64,000 nt of DNA. Source: Streptomyces longwoodensis (GTDB lineage: Bacteria > Actinomycetota > Actinomycetes > Streptomycetales > Streptomycetaceae). A program made the position numbers and the translations under genes. Below, in pieces: positions 26,320 through 35,845 of the stretch. Position 1 is the stretch's first letter; each line of letters opens with the position of its first letter. The DNA lies in contig NZ_KQ948550.1 in NCBI RefSeq assembly GCF_001514125.1, positions 897,518-961,517 on the forward strand, in the 5' to 3' direction. The notes below the pieces were generated by a model. The model was not told where the DNA came from. It searched no databases and saw only the letters and a program-made list of their open reading frames with translations.

Positions 26320-28539
26320 CTACAGCTCCTTGATCCGTACGTCGCGGTACGACACCACGTCCGACGTGCTGTGCACCTGGAGCCCGACGTAACCGGAGGC
26401 GAAGCGCCGCCCGTCCGTGCCGGGGTCGTCCGCGCGCGGCGGACTGAACTCCTGCCCGCCGAGGTTGTCGAACTCGTTGATCAGCACGCCGTTGCGGTAG
26501 ACCGAGTAGTGCTGGCCGACCACGCGGACCTCGTAGTCGTTCCAGGTGCCCTTCTGGGTCACACCCGCGCCGGCCAGACCCACGCGGTCGAAGCCGTAGA
26601 CCGAGCCGGTCTTGTAGGCGTCACCGTCGGGCTGGTCGAACACCTGCACCTCGTGCCCGAACTTGATGGCGACCCACTCGGGCCGTGACTCCTCCGGGTG
26701 GTCGTGGACCCAGGGGAACCGCACGAAGACACCGGAGTTGGCGTTGCCGGTGCCCGGCGCGTCGTCCCGCCACTGGAGCCTGAGCGAGAAGTCGCCGTAC
26801 TTGCGCTTCGGGTACCACAGCATGCCCAGGCCGGGCGCGGTGGTGCCGCTGGTGACCGAGCCGTCGGCGTTCCGCGCGAACGAGCCGCCGCCCACCTGCT
26901 CCCAGCGGGCGAAGGACTCCGGGGTGGCGTCCAGGATCGTGCGGTAGCCCTCGGTGTGGCCCGGCGTGCCGATGCCGGACCTGCGGGCCGCCTCCTGGAC
27001 GGCGTCGTACTCGCGCCGGTCGAGGGCGCCCTCGCGCAGCAGCCGGTCCAGCACGGTCGTCACGTGCTTGAGGAACAGCGCCTGGGACGTCCACTCCTTC
27101 TCGTCCTCGACGAGTTCGCCGATCCGGCACCGGTTGTCGGTGACCCGGTTGCGCACGCCCGAGTCGACCGTGCCGACCACGACCGTCAGCCGCTCGTCGT
27201 GCTCGGGGCAGGGCGGCGCGGGGACCCCGCCGCCGGCCACCACGGTGAAGCCGACCGTGCGGGCCGCGGAGGTGTTGCCGGCCTTGTCGGTGGCCCGGTA
27301 CGCCACCGTGTGGGCCCCGGCCCGGTCGACCACCAGCGGTCCGCCGTACGCGAGGTAGGGGCCGCCGTCGAGCGCGTACTCGATCCGGTCGACCCCCGAC
27401 CCGCCGCCGTCGGTCGCCGCCACCGTGACCCGTGCGCTGCCGACGTACGCCCCGTCGGAGTCGCGCGTGCCCTCCACGGTCGCGCCCGTGACCGGCGGCA
27501 CGGTGTCCCGCGGCGGTGTGGCCACCACCGTGAACGCGACGCTCTTCTCGGCGGAGGCGTTGCCCGCCTTGTCGGTGGCCCGGTACCGCACGGTGTGCGC
27601 GCCGACCTGATGGACCATCACCGGCTGGGTGTACGGACGCCAGGAGCCGCTGTCGACCGCGTACTCCACGGTGTTGACGCCGGACCCGGTGTCCGAGGCG
27701 GACACGGTGACCGTCGCCATGTCGAGGTAGGCACCGTCGGCGTCGCGCTCACCCGTCACGGTCGCCGAGGTCTCCGGCGCCGTGGTGTCGTCGGAGGGCG
27801 GGGCGACGACGGTGAACGTCACGCTCTTCTCCGTGGAGGCGTTGCCCGCCTTGTCGAAGGCCCGGTGGCGCAGCGTGTGCGAGCCGACCGTGTCGACCAC
27901 GACCGGCGCGGTGTACGGCTGCCAGGTGTCCGCGGCGTCGAGCGCGTACTCCACGCGGTCCACGCCGGAGCCGCCCGCGTCGGTCGCGGTGAGCGCGACG
28001 GACGCCGAACCTACGTACGCGCCCTGGGCGTTGCGCGTGCCGGTCACCGCCGCCGACGTCTCGGGCGCCGTGGTGTCCTCGCCGCCGCCCTCGGTCACCA
28101 CGAGGACGCCCTGCATCTGTCCGTGGCCGGGGATCGTGCAGTGGTAGAGGTAGCGGCCCGGGCTCAGCGTGACCTCGGCGGTGTGGCGGCCGCCCCGGTC
28201 GTCGTTCGGGTTGGCCAGGATGTTGAGCTCCACGTCGGCGTTGAACTCGGGATCGCTCGTCACGAACGTCAACGTGTGCGGCATGCCCGTGGTGCTGCCG
28301 GTGGCCGCGCTGTTCTCGAAGACGATGGTCGCCGGACCCGCGACGGCCGTCGCGGGCACCGACGCGTACCGGGTGATGTCGTCGCCCGCGGTCCAGGTGA
28401 GGACCTGCTGGGCCGCGGCGGGCGCCCCGGGTGCTGCCGCGCCGGGAGCCTCCGGCCCCGCCTCGGCGGCGGCGGGCAGGCCGAGCAGCAGCAGGAGACC
28501 GGCCAGCAGGGCCGTCAGGACTCTCCGGTGACCCCTCAC
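26320..28539 (-). CDS. secreted cupredoxin - Ig repeats - DUF1080 glycoside hydrolase-like protein
   Basis: A 739-residue exported protein. GTG at 28539 gives a signal peptide (GHRRVLTALLAGLLLLLG) and overlaps the upstream stop as GTGA. Domains: plastocyanin-like cupredoxin (about 30-150) with copper ligands in MPHT and YHCTIPGHGQM; three Ig-like repeats each beginning TAPETSA or PPVTGA and ending AFTV (about 150-435); a helical segment with paired Cys; then a DUF1080/3-keto-disaccharide-hydrolase domain (about 535-739) with NSGVFVRFPW and WNDYEVRVVG. DUF1080 proteins act on 3-keto glucosides. Together with the dehydrogenase upstream this suggests extracellular oxidative cleavage of sugars, which is inference. 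Confidence 0.85.
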   Translation of the reverse strand: MRGHRRVLTALLAGLLLLLGLPAAAEAGPEAPGAAAPGAPAAAQQVLTWTAGDDITRYASVPATAVAGPATIVFENSAATGSTTGMPHTLTFVTSDPEFNADVELNILANPNDDRGGRHTAEVTLSPGRYLYHCTIPGHGQMQGVLVVTEGGGEDTTAPETSAAVTGTRNAQGAYVGSASVALTATDAGGSGVDRVEYALDAADTWQPYTAPVVVDTVGSHTLRHRAFDKAGNASTEKSVTFTVVAPPSDDTTAPETSATVTGERDADGAYLDMATVTVSASDTGSGVNTVEYAVDSGSWRPYTQPVMVHQVGAHTVRYRATDKAGNASAEKSVAFTVVATPPRDTVPPVTGATVEGTRDSDGAYVGSARVTVAATDGGGSGVDRIEYALDGGPYLAYGGPLVVDRAGAHTVAYRATDKAGNTSAARTVGFTVVAGGGVPAPPCPEHDERLTVVVGTVDSGVRNRVTDNRCRIGELVEDEKEWTSQALFLKHVTTVLDRLLREGALDRREYDAVQEAARRSGIGTPGHTEGYRTILDATPESFARWEQVGGGSFARNADGSVTSGTTAPGLGMLWYPKRKYGDFSLRLQWRDDAPGTGNANSGVFVRFPWVHDHPEESRPEWVAIKFGHEVQVFDQPDGDAYKTGSVYGFDRVGLAGAGVTQKGTWNDYEVRVVGQHYSVYRNGVLINEFDNLGGQEFSPPRADDPGTDGRRFASGYVGLQVHSTSDVVSYRDVRIKEL

Positions 28540-31010
28540 TGTCCCGCTCCCCTCGCGAGTTGGCCCGCGGCCGGTGTCGGACCGCCGCCCGTGTACGTGA
28601 CCCGCCACAGCGCCGACCTGGCGTCCGAGGTGAAGAAGCCGCGCCCGTAGTCGAGGACGTACAGGGCGCCGTCGGGGCCGAACTTCCAGTCCATGAGGTT
28701 CTTGATGCCGTCGTTGCCGACGGGCACGATCCGCTTCAGCGACTCCGCGTGCACCGGCAGGCCGCCGTCGCCCTGGGTCGCCGGGTCCATGAGGACGGCG
28801 TTGCGCGGCTGGTCCGCGTCGTAGAAGTCGCCGACGAACCACTTGCCGTCCCAGTACGCCGGCCACTTGGCCGGGCCCGCGGCGGCGTCGTACCGGTAGA
28901 CCGGGCCGTTCATCGCCGCCTGGCCGCCGCCCTTGAGCCAGGGCAGCCGGTAGGTGGCGTCCGCCGGCCGGTACGTGGGCACCCCGTTCGCGTCGCGCGG
29001 GTAGTCCGGGCCGCCGCCCTGCGGCGAGTACCAGATGTTGTTGCCCGTCACCGGCGGCAGGTTCACCAGGCCGTCGTTGTTCGGTGACTCGTTCTTCGGG
29101 TGGTCGCAGTCGTACCAGCCGAGCGGCTTCGACGGGTCGGGCAGGTTGCGGTCCCGGTAGGGCTGCTTGTTGCCCATGCAGTACGGCCAGCCCCGGTTGC
29201 CCGCCCGGGTGATGACGGCGAAGGTGTCGTACTTGGCCGGGCCCCAGACGGGGGAGGGCGCCGAGGCGTCCGGGCCGACCCAGCCCGCGTAGAGGACGTC
29301 GGTCGACTTGTCGACGAAGATGCGCGCCGGGTTGCGCACCCCCATCACGTAGATCTCACCGCGCGTCCTGCCGCCGCCCTCGGCGGTCTCCCGGCCCGTG
29401 AAGAGGTTGCCCTCGGGCAGCGTGTACGTCCCGTCGGGCTCCGGGTGGATGCGCAGGATCTTGCCGTTGAGGTTGTGGGTGTTGCCGGCGGTGCGGCGCG
29501 CGTCCGCGAAGGACACGCCCTTGTAGTTCGGCTGCGGGTTGTTGCCCGAGTAACCGTCGCTGAAGCCGCTGGAGTTGTTGTCACCGGTGGCGATGTACAG
29601 GTTGCCCTGGGAGTCCCAGGCCATCCCGCCACCCGCGTGGCAGCAGCTGTGGATCTGCACCGGCCAGGCCAGCAGCACCTTCTCGCTGCCCGGGTCGAGC
29701 CGGTTCGTCGCGAGGTCGAGCGTGAAGCGGGACACGCGCCGCTCCGCCATCTGCGTCGCGCGGTCGATCCGCGCGTGGGGCGTGTAGTGCAGGTACACCC
29801 AGCCGTTGCGCTCGAAGCCCGGGTCCAGCTCGATGCCGAGCAGCCCTTCCTCCACCTTGACCAGCTCGTCGCCGCCGCCCTTGTTGCCGAAGACCGTCAA
29901 CTCCCCGGCCAGGGTGACCTTCCCGGTCCTCGGGTCGTAGACGTGGACCTGCCCCGTGCCCTTGCCGACGGCGGGGTCGTTCCAGTCGGTGACCACCGCC
30001 TGCGAGGCGTCGGCGCCGCCGCGGCCGATGTACAGCACGCGTCCGTCGGGTGCGGTGACCAGGCCGTGCGGCTCGCCGATCTGGTCGTTGCGGCCCGGCT
30101 GGTTGGGTGGAGTCAGCCGCTGCGCCTTGTAGTTGCCGGCGATGGTCGCCTTGCAGTCCGCCTGCACCAGCCGGGTCGTCCACAGCAGGGCGCCGCGCAG
30201 GTGCGCGCGGAAGTCGCTCTCGTCGTACGAGGAGACCGTGCCGCCCATGCCGGTGTAGAAGGAGCGGCCGCCGTCGTAGTCGCGGCACCAGCTGATCGGG
30301 TGGTCCCAGCCGTTCGCGCCCGCCCCCGGCCGGTAGGTCGACTCCCGTACCCGGGCGACCGTGTGCACGTCCCCGGACGGGTTCTTCACCCAGTTCGGCC
30401 ACTGGTCGGGCCGCTTCCACTGCGCGGGCAGGTCCTGGGTGGCCGGATGCCGCCGGTCCCCGACCTCGACGACCGCCCGCTGTACGGCCGTGGGGCTCGA
30501 GGGTGACGGGCGGGCGCCGATCAGCCCGGTGAACCAGTCCGAGTACGGTTCCGCGCGCGCCGCGTCATGGATGCCGACGAAGCCCCCGCCGGCCTCCATG
30601 TACGCCTCCAGGCCGGCTTCCTGCTCCGCGTCCAGGACGTCCCCGCCGCCGGTCAGGAAGACCACGGCGTTGAACCGGCCGAGCCGGTCGGCGCTGGTGA
30701 AGACGGCGGGGTCGCCGGTGGCCTCCACCGTGAAGCGCTGGTCGGCCGGGCCGGTGAGGCCGATCCGTTCGACGGCCTCGATGCCGGCGTTCACGAGCGG
30801 CGACTCCTCACCCTCCGCCGCGGACCCGTGGAAGAGCAGCACCCGTACGTCCGCGGAACCGGGCGGCGACGGGATGGACATCGTTGTCAGGGGTGGTTCG
30901 GGCGCCGGTCCCGCGGTGGCCGCCGGGGCGGACAGCAGTCCGGCGACGACCGCGGCGGTCGCGGTGACCGCCCAGGTTCGTCTTCTCGCGCTCAACCCTC
31001 GTAAGTGCAT
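28536..31010 (-). CDS. secreted ThuA - glucose/sorbosone dehydrogenase fusion
   Basis: An 824-residue exported protein. ATG at 31010 has a perfect GAGGAGGT ribosome site, then a twin-Arg signal (ARRRTWAVTATAAVVAG). Residues about 40-270 form a ThuA (trehalose-utilisation, amidotransferase-like) domain with VRVLLFHGS and GGGFVGIHDAA. Residues about 285-800 form the six-bladed PQQ-type glucose/sorbosone dehydrogenase domain (GEPHGLVTAPDGRVLYIG, LLGIELDPGF, IHSCCHAGGGMAWDSQGNLYIATGDN). It is the first gene of an operon with the cupredoxin-DUF1080 gene, whose copper domain could accept electrons from it. The domains are seen; the electron-transfer idea is inference. Confidence 0.9.
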   Translation of the reverse strand: MHLRGLSARRRTWAVTATAAVVAGLLSAPAATAGPAPEPPLTTMSIPSPPGSADVRVLLFHGSAAEGEESPLVNAGIEAVERIGLTGPADQRFTVEATGDPAVFTSADRLGRFNAVVFLTGGGDVLDAEQEAGLEAYMEAGGGFVGIHDAARAEPYSDWFTGLIGARPSPSSPTAVQRAVVEVGDRRHPATQDLPAQWKRPDQWPNWVKNPSGDVHTVARVRESTYRPGAGANGWDHPISWCRDYDGGRSFYTGMGGTVSSYDESDFRAHLRGALLWTTRLVQADCKATIAGNYKAQRLTPPNQPGRNDQIGEPHGLVTAPDGRVLYIGRGGADASQAVVTDWNDPAVGKGTGQVHVYDPRTGKVTLAGELTVFGNKGGGDELVKVEEGLLGIELDPGFERNGWVYLHYTPHARIDRATQMAERRVSRFTLDLATNRLDPGSEKVLLAWPVQIHSCCHAGGGMAWDSQGNLYIATGDNNSSGFSDGYSGNNPQPNYKGVSFADARRTAGNTHNLNGKILRIHPEPDGTYTLPEGNLFTGRETAEGGGRTRGEIYVMGVRNPARIFVDKSTDVLYAGWVGPDASAPSPVWGPAKYDTFAVITRAGNRGWPYCMGNKQPYRDRNLPDPSKPLGWYDCDHPKNESPNNDGLVNLPPVTGNNIWYSPQGGGPDYPRDANGVPTYRPADATYRLPWLKGGGQAAMNGPVYRYDAAAGPAKWPAYWDGKWFVGDFYDADQPRNAVLMDPATQGDGGLPVHAESLKRIVPVGNDGIKNLMDWKFGPDGALYVLDYGRGFFTSDARSALWRVTYTGGGPTPAAGQLARGAGQ

Positions 31011-31199
31011 GGGCACCTCCTCGGTCTCGGCAGCAGCGCCATGGAACCTAGACGCCTTTGCCCCGCCCGCCAAGGGGTACGGACGGGATCCGGCTGACTT
31101 TGTCCTGGGTGTGGATGAACGGCTGTCGGGCCGGTACCTTCACTCGGGCGAACACCGCCCACGCCTCCCCAACGTCCCCCACCGGATGGAGAGTTCGGC

Positions 31200-32180
31200 A
31201 TGGACCGACGCACCTTCCACCGACGTCTGCTCGCGGGCGGCGCGGTCGCCGCGGCCTCCCTGCCCGTGGCGCCCCTGGTGTCCTCCGCGGCCGGCGCCGA
31301 CGTCTCCGCGGCCGGCGGGACCGTGCGCACCGCACCGGCCGGCGGCGAGGTGAAACACCTCAGGCTGTACGCCGAGAAGCTCCCGGACGGACAGCTGGGC
31401 TACGGCCTGGAGAAGGGCGCGGCGACCGTACCCGGCCCGCTGATCGAACTCAACGAGGGCGACACCCTGCACGTCGCGTTCGAGAACACCCTGGACGTCC
31501 CCGTGAGCCTGCACGTGCACGGCCTGGACTACGAGATCACCAACGACGGCACCAGGCACACCCGCAGCGACGTCGAACCCGGCGGCACCCGCACCTACAC
31601 CTGGCGCACCCACGCCCCCGGCCGCCGCGAGGACGGCACCTGGCGGGCGGGCAGCGCGGGCTACTGGCACTACCACGACCACGTGGTGGGCACCGAGCAC
31701 GGCACCGGAGGCATCCGCAAGGGGCTCTACGGCCCGGTGGTGGTCCGGCGCAAGGGCGACGTCCTGCCGGACCGGACGCACACCATCGTCTTCAACGACA
31801 TGCTCATCAACAACCGGCCGGCCCACGGCGGACCCGACTTCGAGGCCACCACGGGCGACCGCGTCGAGTTCGTGATGATCACCCACGGTGAGTACTACCA
31901 CACCTTCCACCTGCACGGACACCGCTGGGCCGACAACCGCACCGGCCTGCTGACCGGCCCCGACGACCCCAGCCGGGTGATCGACAACAAGATCGTCGGC
32001 CCCGCCGACTCCTTCGGCTTCCAGGTGATCGCGGGGGAGGGGGTGGGCGCCGGCGCCTGGATGTACCACTGCCACGTCCAGAGCCACTCCGACATGGGGA
32101 TGGTGGGCCTGTTCCTGGTGAGGAAGCCGGACGGGACGATCCCGGGGTACGAGCCGCACGACCACGGGGGGCACGGCTGA
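31200..32180 (+). CDS. slac: two-domain small laccase (multicopper oxidase)
   Basis: A 326-residue two-domain multicopper oxidase that matches the Streptomyces small laccase closely as I recall its sequence. The Tat signal is [11 protein letters not shown]. Copper ligands: [17 protein letters not shown] and the [12 protein letters not shown] type-1/type-3 block. The active enzyme is a trimer that oxidises phenols with four-electron reduction of oxygen at the cell surface. The start is ATG 31200. It is a single gene, divergent from the ThuA-dehydrogenase operon across 189 bp. It ends with a His-rich DHGGHG tail, shorter than in S. coelicolor. Confidence 0.95.
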   Translation: MDRRTFHRRLLAGGAVAAASLPVAPLVSSAAGADVSAAGGTVRTAPAGGEVKHLRLYAEKLPDGQLGYGLEKGAATVPGPLIELNEGDTLHVAFENTLDVPVSLHVHGLDYEITNDGTRHTRSDVEPGGTRTYTWRTHAPGRREDGTWRAGSAGYWHYHDHVVGTEHGTGGIRKGLYGPVVVRRKGDVLPDRTHTIVFNDMLINNRPAHGGPDFEATTGDRVEFVMITHGEYYHTFHLHGHRWADNRTGLLTGPDDPSRVIDNKIVGPADSFGFQVIAGEGVGAGAWMYHCHVQSHSDMGMVGLFLVRKPDGTIPGYEPHDHGGHG

Positions 32181-32204
32181 CGGGGCGGCGGCCCGCGGGT
32201 CCCT

Positions 32205-32273
32205 GGCGCCGGCGCCGGCGCCGGCGCCGGCGCCGGTGGCGGTGGCGGTGGCAGTGGCGGTGGCGGTGGCGGC
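32205..32273. repeat. GGCGCC and GGTGGC tandem hexanucleotide repeats
   Basis: About five tandem GGCGCC/GCCGGC units (32205-32235) pass into about six GGTGGC-type units (to 32273, one with GGCAGT). They lie in the 191-bp gap between the laccase and lacI genes. The GGCGCC part is self-complementary and can form a long hairpin that may end the laccase transcript. Confidence 0.75.
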
Positions 32274-32371
32274 GCGGGCCGGCGCGGTGCCCTTCCGCCC
32301 CCGCCCTCGGCCGGATCGGGCGTCCCTCCCGGAGCTATCCTGAGCGGCAGCCGCCGACGAGGAGTTCCACC

Positions 32372-33475
32372 GTGACCGACACCGCCCCACGACCGACCCT
32401 GGAGGCCGTGGCAGCGCGGGCCGGCGTCTCACGGGCGACCGTGTCGCGGGTCGTCAACGGCGGCGACGGGGTCCGCGAACCCCTCGTGGAGCGGGTGCGG
32501 CGGGCCGTTGAGGAACTCGGGTACGTCCCCAACCAGGCAGCCCGCAGCCTGGTCACGCGCCGCCACGACGCGGTCGCCGTCGTCATCGCCGAGCCGGAGG
32601 CCCGGGTCTTCGCCGACCCCTTCTTCGCGCTCCAGCTGCGCGGCATCAGCAAGGAGCTCACCGCGCACGACAACCAGCTGGTGCTGCTGCTCACCGAGGG
32701 CCGCGACGACCACGCACGCGTGGCCCGCTACCTCGCCGGGGGACACGTCGACGGCGCGCTGGTCTTCTCCCTGCACCTCGACGACCCTCTGCCCGGCCTG
32801 ATCCAGGGCGCGGGCGTCCCCACCGTCTTCGGCGGACGGCCCGGCTGGAGCGACGGCCGCGCCGCCGCCACCGGGCCCACGGTCTACGTGGACAGCGACA
32901 ACCGCGGCGGGGCCCGGGACGCCGTGCGCCACCTGGCCTCGCTCGGCCGCACCCGGATCGCCCACATCACCGGGCCCCTGGACCAGACCTCCGCGGCCGA
33001 CCGGCTGGACGGCTACCGCGACGTCATGGGCGACGCCGACCCGGGGCTGGTCGCCGAGAGCGACTTCACCCCGGCCGGAGGGGAGCGGGCGATGCGCGCC
33101 CTCCTCGACCGGCGGCCCGGTCTGGACGCGCTGTTCGCCGCGAACGACCTCACCGCGGCCGGGGCGCTGCGGGTGCTGCGGGAACGGGGGCTGCGGGTGC
33201 CCGAGGACGTCGCCGTCGTCGGCTTCGACGACATGCTGCCGGTCGCCGAGCAGACGGACCCGCCGCTGACGACCGTCCGGCAGGACATCGAGGAGATGGG
33301 CCGGCTGATGGCCCGCCTGCTGCTGCGCCGCCTGGACCGCCCCGGAGGCGGCACCGGCCCGCGCGCGACCGACGAGGACGGCCCGGGCGGCACGCCCGCC
33401 CCGCCCGACGGCCCCGACGAAGCCGGGGCCGGCGTGGTCCTGCCGACCACCCTGGTCCGCCGCACGTCGGCCTAG
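32372..33475 (+). CDS. LacI-family regulator
   Basis: A 367-residue repressor. The N-terminal HTH LEAVAARAGVSRATVSRVVNG and hinge (PNQAARSLVTRR) are followed by a periplasmic-binding-protein-like sugar domain (FADPFFALQLRGISKEL, GRTRIAHITGPL, DVAVVGFDDM). The C-terminal 50 residues have an acidic/Pro-rich insertion (ATDEDGPGGTPAPPDGPDEAG) before the usual VVLPTTLVRR end. GTG at 32372 follows ACGAGGAG. An IS element begins exactly at the third base of the TAG stop codon, yet the stop is kept. Any downstream target sugar operon has been separated from it. Confidence 0.93.
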   Translation: MTDTAPRPTLEAVAARAGVSRATVSRVVNGGDGVREPLVERVRRAVEELGYVPNQAARSLVTRRHDAVAVVIAEPEARVFADPFFALQLRGISKELTAHDNQLVLLLTEGRDDHARVARYLAGGHVDGALVFSLHLDDPLPGLIQGAGVPTVFGGRPGWSDGRAAATGPTVYVDSDNRGGARDAVRHLASLGRTRIAHITGPLDQTSAADRLDGYRDVMGDADPGLVAESDFTPAGGERAMRALLDRRPGLDALFAANDLTAAGALRVLRERGLRVPEDVAVVGFDDMLPVAEQTDPPLTTVRQDIEEMGRLMARLLLRRLDRPGGGTGPRATDEDGPGGTPAPPDGPDEAGAGVVLPTTLVRRTSA

Positions 33476-34340
33476 GCAGCGTCTTGTCGATCATGTCTGG
33501 AGCCAGATGAGTGTGCTGGCCAGGGTGATGGCGGCGAGGTAGCGGTCGGGTTGCTTGTCGTAGCGGGTGGCGATGCCTCGCCACTGCTTGAGGCGGTGGA
33601 GGCAGCGCTCGACGACGTTGCGGCGGCGGTAGACGGTCCGGTCAAAGCCGCAGGGCCGTTCGCGCCGCCGGCGTCGTCCCGCGAGCTGGTCGACGCATTC
33701 GGGAATGGTCGCCTTGATTCCGCGTCTGCGCAGGCAGGCGCGGAAGGAACGGGCCGAGTAGCCCTTGTCTGCCACCACCCGCTCCGGCCGGACACGGGGC
33801 CGTCCCGGCCCGGCGCTCGCGACCCGGATCTTGTCGATGACCGTCTCGGCCTGGGTGCAGTCGTTGCGGGTGCCGGCCGTGACCGTGAACGCCAGGGGGC
33901 GGCCCCGTCCGTCGCAGGCCAGGTGGATCTTGCTGGTCAGTCCGCTGCGGGAGCGTCCGAGGCCGCGTTCCTCGAGCCCCCTTTGGCCGCGGTGTGCTGG
34001 TGGGCCCGCACGATGGTGGAGTCCAGGGCGACCAGCCAGTCCACCTCCGCCCGCTGCTGGGCTGCGGCAAGGAGCCGGTCGAAGGTGCCGTCCGCCGTCC
34101 AGCGGGCGAAGCGTCCGTGCACGGTCTGCCAGGGTCCGAACCGCTCCGGAAGGTCCCTCCAGGGCACCCCGGTGTGGAACTTGAACACGATGCCCTCCAG
34201 CACCTGGCGGTCATCCCGCCACCTGCCCCGGGCCCGGCCCGCGGGCGGCAACAACGGCTCGATCACCGCCCAGGCAGCGTCAGTTATCTCCCCATCCCTC
34301 ACGACCAACCCAACGATCAGATGATCGGAAAGACACTGCC
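33475..34340 (-). mobile_element. IS5-type insertion sequence (866 bp)
   Basis: Terminal inverted repeats GGCAGCGTCTTGTCGATCAT (33475-33494) and the complement of the right end (34321-34340) match at 17 of 20 positions. A TA dinucleotide is duplicated at 33473-33474 and 34341-34342, fitting insertion into CTAG. The element carries one transposase gene in two overlapping frames. The size, frameshift organisation and target fit the IS427-like subgroup of IS5. It looks complete and possibly active. Confidence 0.88.
33491..34308 (-). CDS. IS5-family transposase, two frames joined by programmed -1 frameshift
   Basis: Frame A (34308 to 33937) encodes the N-terminal DUF4096-like part (WAVIEPLLPP, VFKFHTGVPWRDLPERFG) and the first catalytic Asp in WLVALDSTIVRAHQ. 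A slippery AAAGGGGGC (33984-33976) then allows a -1 shift into frame B, which runs GLTSKIHLACDG...VVADKGYS (second Asp) ...VVERCLHRLKQWRG (Glu) to the stop at 33491. Without the shift, frame A ends 13 codons after the slip site. The DDE triad is intact, so the fused product should be functional. Confidence 0.88.
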
Positions 34341-34342
34341 TA

Positions 34343-34657
34343 GGCTCGGTCTGCTCAAGGGCCGCCGTCGCCTGCTGGGCAACTACCCGCCCGGCGAAGC
34401 GGAACAGTGACCGCGCCCGCCGCCATCGCCGACCTCATCACCGGTCGCAGTGCGCCGGCACCGAGGCTCGCCCTCACCCGGCTCGTGTGGAAGCCCACGG
34501 CGCCCGCGCAGGCTGCCGTCCGGTCCGTAGTAGCCTCGGCTGCCAGCTGAGCCAAGGGCCCAGGGCGGCACCGCGCCCGTTGGCGGCTGTCTGCTACGCC
34601 TTGCTGCTTGTGCTGTTCCGGGGCCGGTGGCGTTCAGCGGCGCTCGGCGGGGGCGGT
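34343..34657. other. intergenic region with possible 3' remnants
   Basis: Between the IS and pobA, one plus frame reads LLKGRRRLLGNYPPGEAEQ then stop. A GTG at 34407 overlapping it could encode 47 residues (to 34550) resembling a protein C-terminus (IADLITGRSAPAPRLALTRL). Both look like tails of a gene once downstream of lacI. No complete gene is seen, and no firm terminator of pobA. Confidence 0.35.
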
Positions 34658-35845
34658 CTACCCTATGGGCAGGCCCGCGTAGTTCTCGGCCAGCTCGGCC
34701 GCCGCGTGCGAAGAGGCAGCGATACGGTCCAGATAGGCGAGTTGCAAGCGTGTTTCGAACCCGCTGTGCTCGGGTGCCGTGTGCGTAGTCGTGGTCATGA
34801 ACCAGGAGAAATGCTCGGCTCTCCATACCCGTTGCAGACAGGTGTCGGAGTAGGCGTTCAGCCCGGCTGTGCTGCCCGTGGACGCCCGCTCGGTGAAAGC
34901 TCGGGCCAGGACGACGACGTCGGAGACGGCGAGGTTGAGGCCCTTGGCGCCGGTCGGCGGCACGATGTGGGCGGCGTCCCCGGCGAGCAGGATCCGGCCC
35001 CAGCGCATGGGTTCGGTGACGAAGCTGCGCATGGGAAGGACGGCCCGCTGGGTGATGGGGCCGCGTCGCAGCTTCCAGTCGCCGTCGACGGCGAACCGCT
35101 CCTCGAGTTCGTCCCAGATCTGTTTGTCGCTCCAGGTGGCGGGATCGGTGCCGTTGGGAACCTGGAGGTACAGACGGCTCACGGTCGGCGAACGCATGCT
35201 GTGCAGTGCGAACCCGCGCGGTGAATGGGCGTAGATCAGCTCGTCGCAGGAGGGCGGGATGTCGGCGAGGACGCCGAACCACGAGTAGGGGTACACCCGC
35301 TCGAAGGTCTGCAACTGCCCCTCGGGCACGGCCTTGCGGACGACCCCGTGGAATCCGTCGCATCCCACCACGTAGTCACAGGTGAGGGTGCGCGACCGGC
35401 CCTGGTGGGTGTACTGGACGACGGGGTGCTCGGTGTCCGCTCCGGTCACGGCCGTAACCTCGGCTTTGAACAGCAGCGGTGGGCCGTCGGCGAGTTGGAG
35501 GGCTACGAGGTCCTTGACGACTTCGGTCTGGGCGTAGACCCAGACTCTGCGGCCTCCGGTGAGCGAGGGGAAGTCGATGCGGTGGCTGCGGCGGTTCCAG
35601 CGCAGCTCGACGCCGTCGTGCACCAGGCCCTCGCGGTCCAGGCGCTCGGCAGCGCCGCACGCCCGCAGCGCGTCGACGGTGCCCTGCTCGAGGATGCCGG
35701 CGCGCTGGCGCTGCTCGACGTAGGTGCGGTCCCGGTGTTCTAAGACCACGCAGTCGATACCGGCCTGGTGGAGAAGGCGGGCCAGTAGCAGTCCGGCGGG
35801 GCCGCCGCCGACCACGGCGACGGTGGTGTGGGTGGGAGGCGTCAT
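34658..35845 (-). CDS. pobA: 4-hydroxybenzoate 3-monooxygenase
   Basis: A 395-residue FAD-dependent aromatic hydroxylase that converts 4-hydroxybenzoate to protocatechuate with NAD(P)H and O2. Motifs: Rossmann GGGPAGLLLARLL, the family DG motif (VVGCDGFHGVVR) and the FAD-ribityl motif GDAAHIVPPTGAKGLNLA. QRQRAGILEQGTVDAL and the Tyr/Ser-rich active-site region are typical of PobA. ATG at 35845 follows AGGAGACAC. The gene is intact, whereas the pcaL and pcaH sequences upstream in the same direction are broken, and the pcaL remnant's stop overlaps this start (ATGA). At the other edge of the nearby cluster is a chorismate lyase that makes its substrate. A biosynthetic role is therefore plausible but unproven. 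Confidence 0.95.
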   Translation of the reverse strand: MTPPTHTTVAVVGGGPAGLLLARLLHQAGIDCVVLEHRDRTYVEQRQRAGILEQGTVDALRACGAAERLDREGLVHDGVELRWNRRSHRIDFPSLTGGRRVWVYAQTEVVKDLVALQLADGPPLLFKAEVTAVTGADTEHPVVQYTHQGRSRTLTCDYVVGCDGFHGVVRKAVPEGQLQTFERVYPYSWFGVLADIPPSCDELIYAHSPRGFALHSMRSPTVSRLYLQVPNGTDPATWSDKQIWDELEERFAVDGDWKLRRGPITQRAVLPMRSFVTEPMRWGRILLAGDAAHIVPPTGAKGLNLAVSDVVVLARAFTERASTGSTAGLNAYSDTCLQRVWRAEHFSWFMTTTTHTAPEHSGFETRLQLAYLDRIAASSHAAAELAENYAGLPIG

